From assembly GCA_013812995.1 (NCBI GenBank), contig JACCSL010000607.1, positions 1 through 9,927 on the forward strand: a stretch of 9,927 nt of DNA. The letters are read 5' to 3'. Source of the stretch: Ardenticatenales bacterium. GTDB lineage: Bacteria; Chloroflexota; Anaerolineae; Ardenticatenales; Ardenticatenaceae. Numbering within the stretch: the stretch's first letter is position 1; each line of letters starts with the position of its first letter. A program made the position numbers and the translations under genes. Shown here piece after piece: positions 8,501-9,927 of this stretch. The notes under the pieces were generated by a model. The model did not search any database and was not told the DNA's origin. It saw only the letters and a list, made by a program, of their open reading frames with translations.

Positions 8501-8882
8501 TTGCATCTTCCAGGATAAAACGGATGCGCTCAAGGGGATCATTTGGCGAGATAGGTATAAAACTCCCGCCGACCTTCAGGATAGCCAAGATAGCCGCATA
8601 AGCGAGAAATGTCCGTTCGAAGGCAACCGCAACAACATCCCCCACCTGGATCCCATCTGCGACCAGGAGATGCGCCACCTGATTCGACAGAGCGTTTAAT
8701 TCAGTATAACTCCATGCCTGGCCTTGAATCTCAACGGCAGGGCGGGTGGCATGATTCTTTGCTGCCTCGAAAAAGAGATGGAGCAGCGACCTCTCACTGG
8801 GGAATGCCCCTTCGCTAGCATTAAATTCGTCCCACGCTTGGTGATCTTTCTCGCTTAAAAATGATAGGTCAGCTAATTTCAT
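5556..8882 (-). CDS. NRPS loading protein, A1-T1-C/E-like (1108 aa)
   Basis: A cytosolic peptide synthetase that activates one amino acid as its adenylate and loads it onto its own carrier domain. The A domain spans about residues 30-540: YLIYTSGTTGKPKG (182-195), FDPSIQQIF (230-238, with the amino-group-binding Asp231), NIYGPTEATIN (331-341), YKTGD (420-424), GRSDSQVKISGYRIELEEIE (442-461) and catalytic Lys530 in TTNGKMDR. The carrier domain is about 555-628, with the phosphopantetheine Ser588 in LGGNS. Residues about 674-1095 form a condensation/epimerisation-superfamily domain with SHSIADG (806-812), where His807 and Asp811 are kept but the first His is Ser. By-eye specificity code: DPQDIGIINK, not matched to a known substrate. 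There is no N-terminal C domain, as expected for a loading module. ATG at 8882 is preceded by AGGAG and overlaps the upstream stop. Size and domain order recall A-T-E starter synthetases such as GrsA, but the epimerase glutamates are missing. Confidence 0.95.
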   Translation of the reverse strand: MKLADLSFLSEKDHQAWDEFNASEGAFPSERSLLHLFFEAAKNHATRPAVEIQGQAWSYTELNALSNQVAHLLVADGIQVGDVVAVAFERTFLAYAAILAILKVGGSFIPISPNDPLERIRFILEDARATTILTEKSVYAMTFAHRDLPGVTIEVLEADAGRVAEQPVDDIHILVDRYQAAYLIYTSGTTGKPKGVRISHDSLLNFIHYYCLYYEVSSESRLCQNAPITFDPSIQQIFPAFVSGATLLPIPESILTDAYLLLKWLREARITHFDVVTSHWIHMLNLLEKHKDSTLGVLPDLRYVIIGGESLYYNQTHLWGKLVDSPVRFHNIYGPTEATINATGYWVDFSIEQGKIPIGFPLPNYKLYVLDQMGNLCPSYVTGEIYIGGRGVALGYQNAELSKKAFLPDKFSSVPDACMYKTGDLGRLIVTDRGETCLEFMGRSDSQVKISGYRIELEEIEASIRNCPFIKDTAVIAWGDMTNKQLVCFYAADTFSPVQLRTYLQDKLPHYMIPRVYVKLDQLPYTTNGKMDRNKLESLFSEQRRSSEKEMVAARTSTEKTLADIWADLLHLTEVGIDEDFFELGGNSFLSISLSVAIQERLGVECRIADIFTYPTITALADHLDSSRRRFPQLPEPKTAERAHGSEELVPQEVVDRFVEAFLSPSTFEKTPIRAFPASPANRRTVEVQRGKEASAQIVIHLPLLHGGTAEGIEAIVREIILRHPLLRAAFRTAPNGMIVVDEYQLQGLSLPFLDLTPYSPDAIGTFYRTIASLFTYPFDLTSPPLFRLALVQETPTTLRLLWCISHSIADGESQNILVNEIEQLYWAMLQGEALELPPLTTSYEAYVAARRQQSVGALQPYKAYMESFLAHSKQLDAFFLSMRDVTPTPYIKRVSYDLSVLTREQESQLGINQLYLVCARALSLWSGCAAVPFWALYHGRVYGEQHYFSVVGDLTDTFPLLIPIEAQHPVEKALEKLLGVMDFVRYHEINYATLFEQLAASDEWESWIAAFAGSKHHLTLNFYEQPKASGEEAEDYGLVAQLAQRDPCREGDIDFIITREGGAVEVALQCCGFKESAIGECWDMLIEQLELAGIKANQIRDSKDERI
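5578..5583 (-). promoter_or_regulatory. Ribosome binding site AAGGGA deciding the start of the 1719-aa NRPS
   Basis: AAGGGA sits 8 nt before the ATG at 5569. A second in-frame ATG at 5551 (Met7) has no comparably placed purine-rich site: the nearest AAGG, at 5570-5573, is 18 nt away. The 5569 start is therefore preferred, giving a 14-bp overlap with the upstream gene. Confidence 0.65.
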
Positions 8883-9927
8883 ATCTTCTCCTGCAAAATC
8901 GTCTTGAGAGCAGCTGCAATCTCCAGTTCTTGGCCCTCAAGAACCGTTTCCATGACGATGACCAATACCTCTTCCAAAACAATCGTCTCGATACGAGGGG
9001 AGCCCTGCGCCAGCTGCTTTGCGACCCCCTGTGCCTCCAACCCGCTCTCCGGCGTGAAGGTGACCACCACGCAGTTTGTCGGTCCATCGGCCAACGCTTC
9101 TTCCATGGTAAAGTGAGAGGGGGACAGACAAATGGCGGGGCTTCTGCTGAGGATGGTTATGAGTCGATCGGCTTGTTGAGCGTACCTCTCCCACCGTGTC
9201 TCGTGGTCGGCGTCGAGCCACTCGCGCAGCGCGAACACCGTGCCGACGATGGTGGTGCGATCCAGCTTAAAGGGACGACCAAAAGAGAGGTGTTGACCGG
9301 ATTCATACTGAGTGAAATCAAGTCCCGCCACCGCGCGAATCAGCGATTTTCGCCCGCAGATAAATCCGCCCGAATTCGGTCCCCAAAAATATTTTGCACT
9401 AAAACAGACGAGATCGGCCCCTGCTTCGGTAAAACTCGATAGTCGTTGAACGGGATAATTGAGATAGGCAGCATCGACCAGCACGGGAATGTGGCGATGA
9501 TGGGCCACGGAGATCGTCTCTGCCAATGAACAGGTACCGGGAAGCGCGTCGAGATGCGCGGGAACCACAATCGCTGCCGTCGCTGGCCCGATGGCAGCAT
9601 CCAGCTGCTCCCCACTGCTGGCATCTACCTCAACCAGACGGGCTCCGGTCAGCCTCACCATGCGATCATATTTATACCGATGGCTGCGTTGGATGATGAT
9701 CTCGTTTTTGAACCCTTCTACGGTGGGTAATCCTTCCCATGCGTTGCCGTTCATTCCTGTGATGCAGGCAGCCGTTCCAAGCGCGATGGCAGCCGCTGCA
9801 CCGGATGTGACCCGTGCCGCTTCAGCTTGAACCATCTCGGCGATCAGCTCTCCGGAGCGATCCAGGAGCTCCACCATGCTGCAAAAAGAGCCATTGATTT
9901 GCGTCATGGCTTCCCACACGGTTGGCG
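8879..9927 (-). CDS. PLP-dependent SelA-like enzyme (N-terminally cut by window edge)
   Basis: A fold-type I PLP enzyme resembling the SelA / D-glucosaminate-6-phosphate ammonia-lyase group. The visible 348 residues (first full codon at 9925) start with PTVWEAM, which fits the region just before the PLP domain of this family, so a few tens of residues are probably missing. Visible landmarks are VTSGAAAAIALGTAACITG (around residue 39), the DAA of the PLP-binding Asp (about 151), the presumed Schiff-base lysine in FSAKYFWGPNSGG (about 178), and GRPFKLDRTTIVG (about 216). Family members carry out elimination or substitution at amino-acid or amino-sugar carbons; the substrate here is unknown. The stop codon shares ATGA with the start of the downstream NRPS gene, so the product probably supplies or tailors a monomer for that assembly line (inference). 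A GTG at 9919 is not taken as the start, because the frame stays open to the edge and the residues before it still match the family. Family assignment is good; the reaction is not determined. Confidence 0.85.
   Translation of the reverse strand, partial: PTVWEAMTQINGSFCSMVELLDRSGELIAEMVQAEAARVTSGAAAAIALGTAACITGMNGNAWEGLPTVEGFKNEIIIQRSHRYKYDRMVRLTGARLVEVDASSGEQLDAAIGPATAAIVVPAHLDALPGTCSLAETISVAHHRHIPVLVDAAYLNYPVQRLSSFTEAGADLVCFSAKYFWGPNSGGFICGRKSLIRAVAGLDFTQYESGQHLSFGRPFKLDRTTIVGTVFALREWLDADHETRWERYAQQADRLITILSRSPAICLSPSHFTMEEALADGPTNCVVVTFTPESGLEAQGVAKQLAQGSPRIETIVLEEVLVIVMETVLEGQELEIAAALKTILQEKI
8888..8892 (-). promoter_or_regulatory. Ribosome binding site AGGAG for the A1-T1 NRPS gene
   Basis: AGGAG lies 5 nt before the ATG at 8882, inside the 3' end of the PLP-enzyme gene. 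The stop of that gene and this start share the four bases ATGA (8879-8882), a usual arrangement for translational coupling. This fixes the start of the downstream protein. Confidence 0.75.

Noticed and set aside
794..8795. Repeated short DNA matches around the adenylation motifs (for example near 1845, 5075 and 8320)
   Set aside because: They encode the same conserved YTSGxTGxPKG motif in the three A domains, so they reflect shared protein family rather than a DNA repeat or mobile element.
8861..9442. 193-codon open frame on the plus strand
   Set aside because: It is antisense to the PLP enzyme, whose family motifs are clear. The plus-strand translation shows no domain and has no convincing ribosome binding site.
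9917..9919. GTG at 9919 as the true start of the PLP enzyme
   Set aside because: The frame is open to the window edge. The residues PT before this Val and the missing N-terminal segment fit a longer family member, so it is an internal valine codon of a cut gene.

Overview
The window is an internal piece of a bacterial nonribosomal peptide synthetase (NRPS) operon. Every supported gene lies on the minus strand, so transcription runs from position 9927 towards 1. Base composition is moderately GC-rich, and Shine-Dalgarno sequences of the AGGAG/AAGGGA kind precede the starts, so the host is certainly bacterial. The genus cannot be read from the sequence. Ktedonobacterial Chloroflexota or Paenibacillaceae-type Firmicutes would fit the GC content and NRPS style, but this is only a guess. 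The operon continues beyond both window edges. No promoter, terminator, RNA gene, mobile element, CRISPR array or non-coding stretch of any length is visible.

Layout in order of transcription: (1) 9927-8879, a PLP-dependent enzyme of the SelA / D-glucosaminate-6-phosphate ammonia-lyase-like group, cut at its N-terminus by the window edge. (2) 8882-5556, a 1108-residue NRPS read as adenylation (A1) - carrier (T1) - condensation/epimerisation-superfamily domain. (3) 5569-410, a 1719-residue NRPS read as A2-T2-C-A3-T3. (4) 405-1, the first 135 residues of another NRPS that begins with a condensation domain. The genes are packed tightly: an ATGA overlap, a 14-bp overlap, then a 4-nt gap.

Read colinearly, A1-T1 is the loading module. 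The C/E-like domain at the end of protein 2 would join monomer 1 to monomer 2, which is loaded by A2-T2 of protein 3. The C domain of protein 3 would add monomer 3 (A3-T3), and the condensation domain of the next protein would extend the chain further. No thioesterase, reductase, MbtH-like protein or transporter lies in the window, so the end of the line and the final product are not visible. The PLP enzyme is translationally coupled to the loading-module gene and probably makes or modifies a building block.

The main oddities are a protein boundary between a C-type domain and the A domain it should serve, a C/E-superfamily domain with mixed signature motifs, specificity codes not confidently matched to known substrates (one is close to proline), and the SelA-like enzyme itself.
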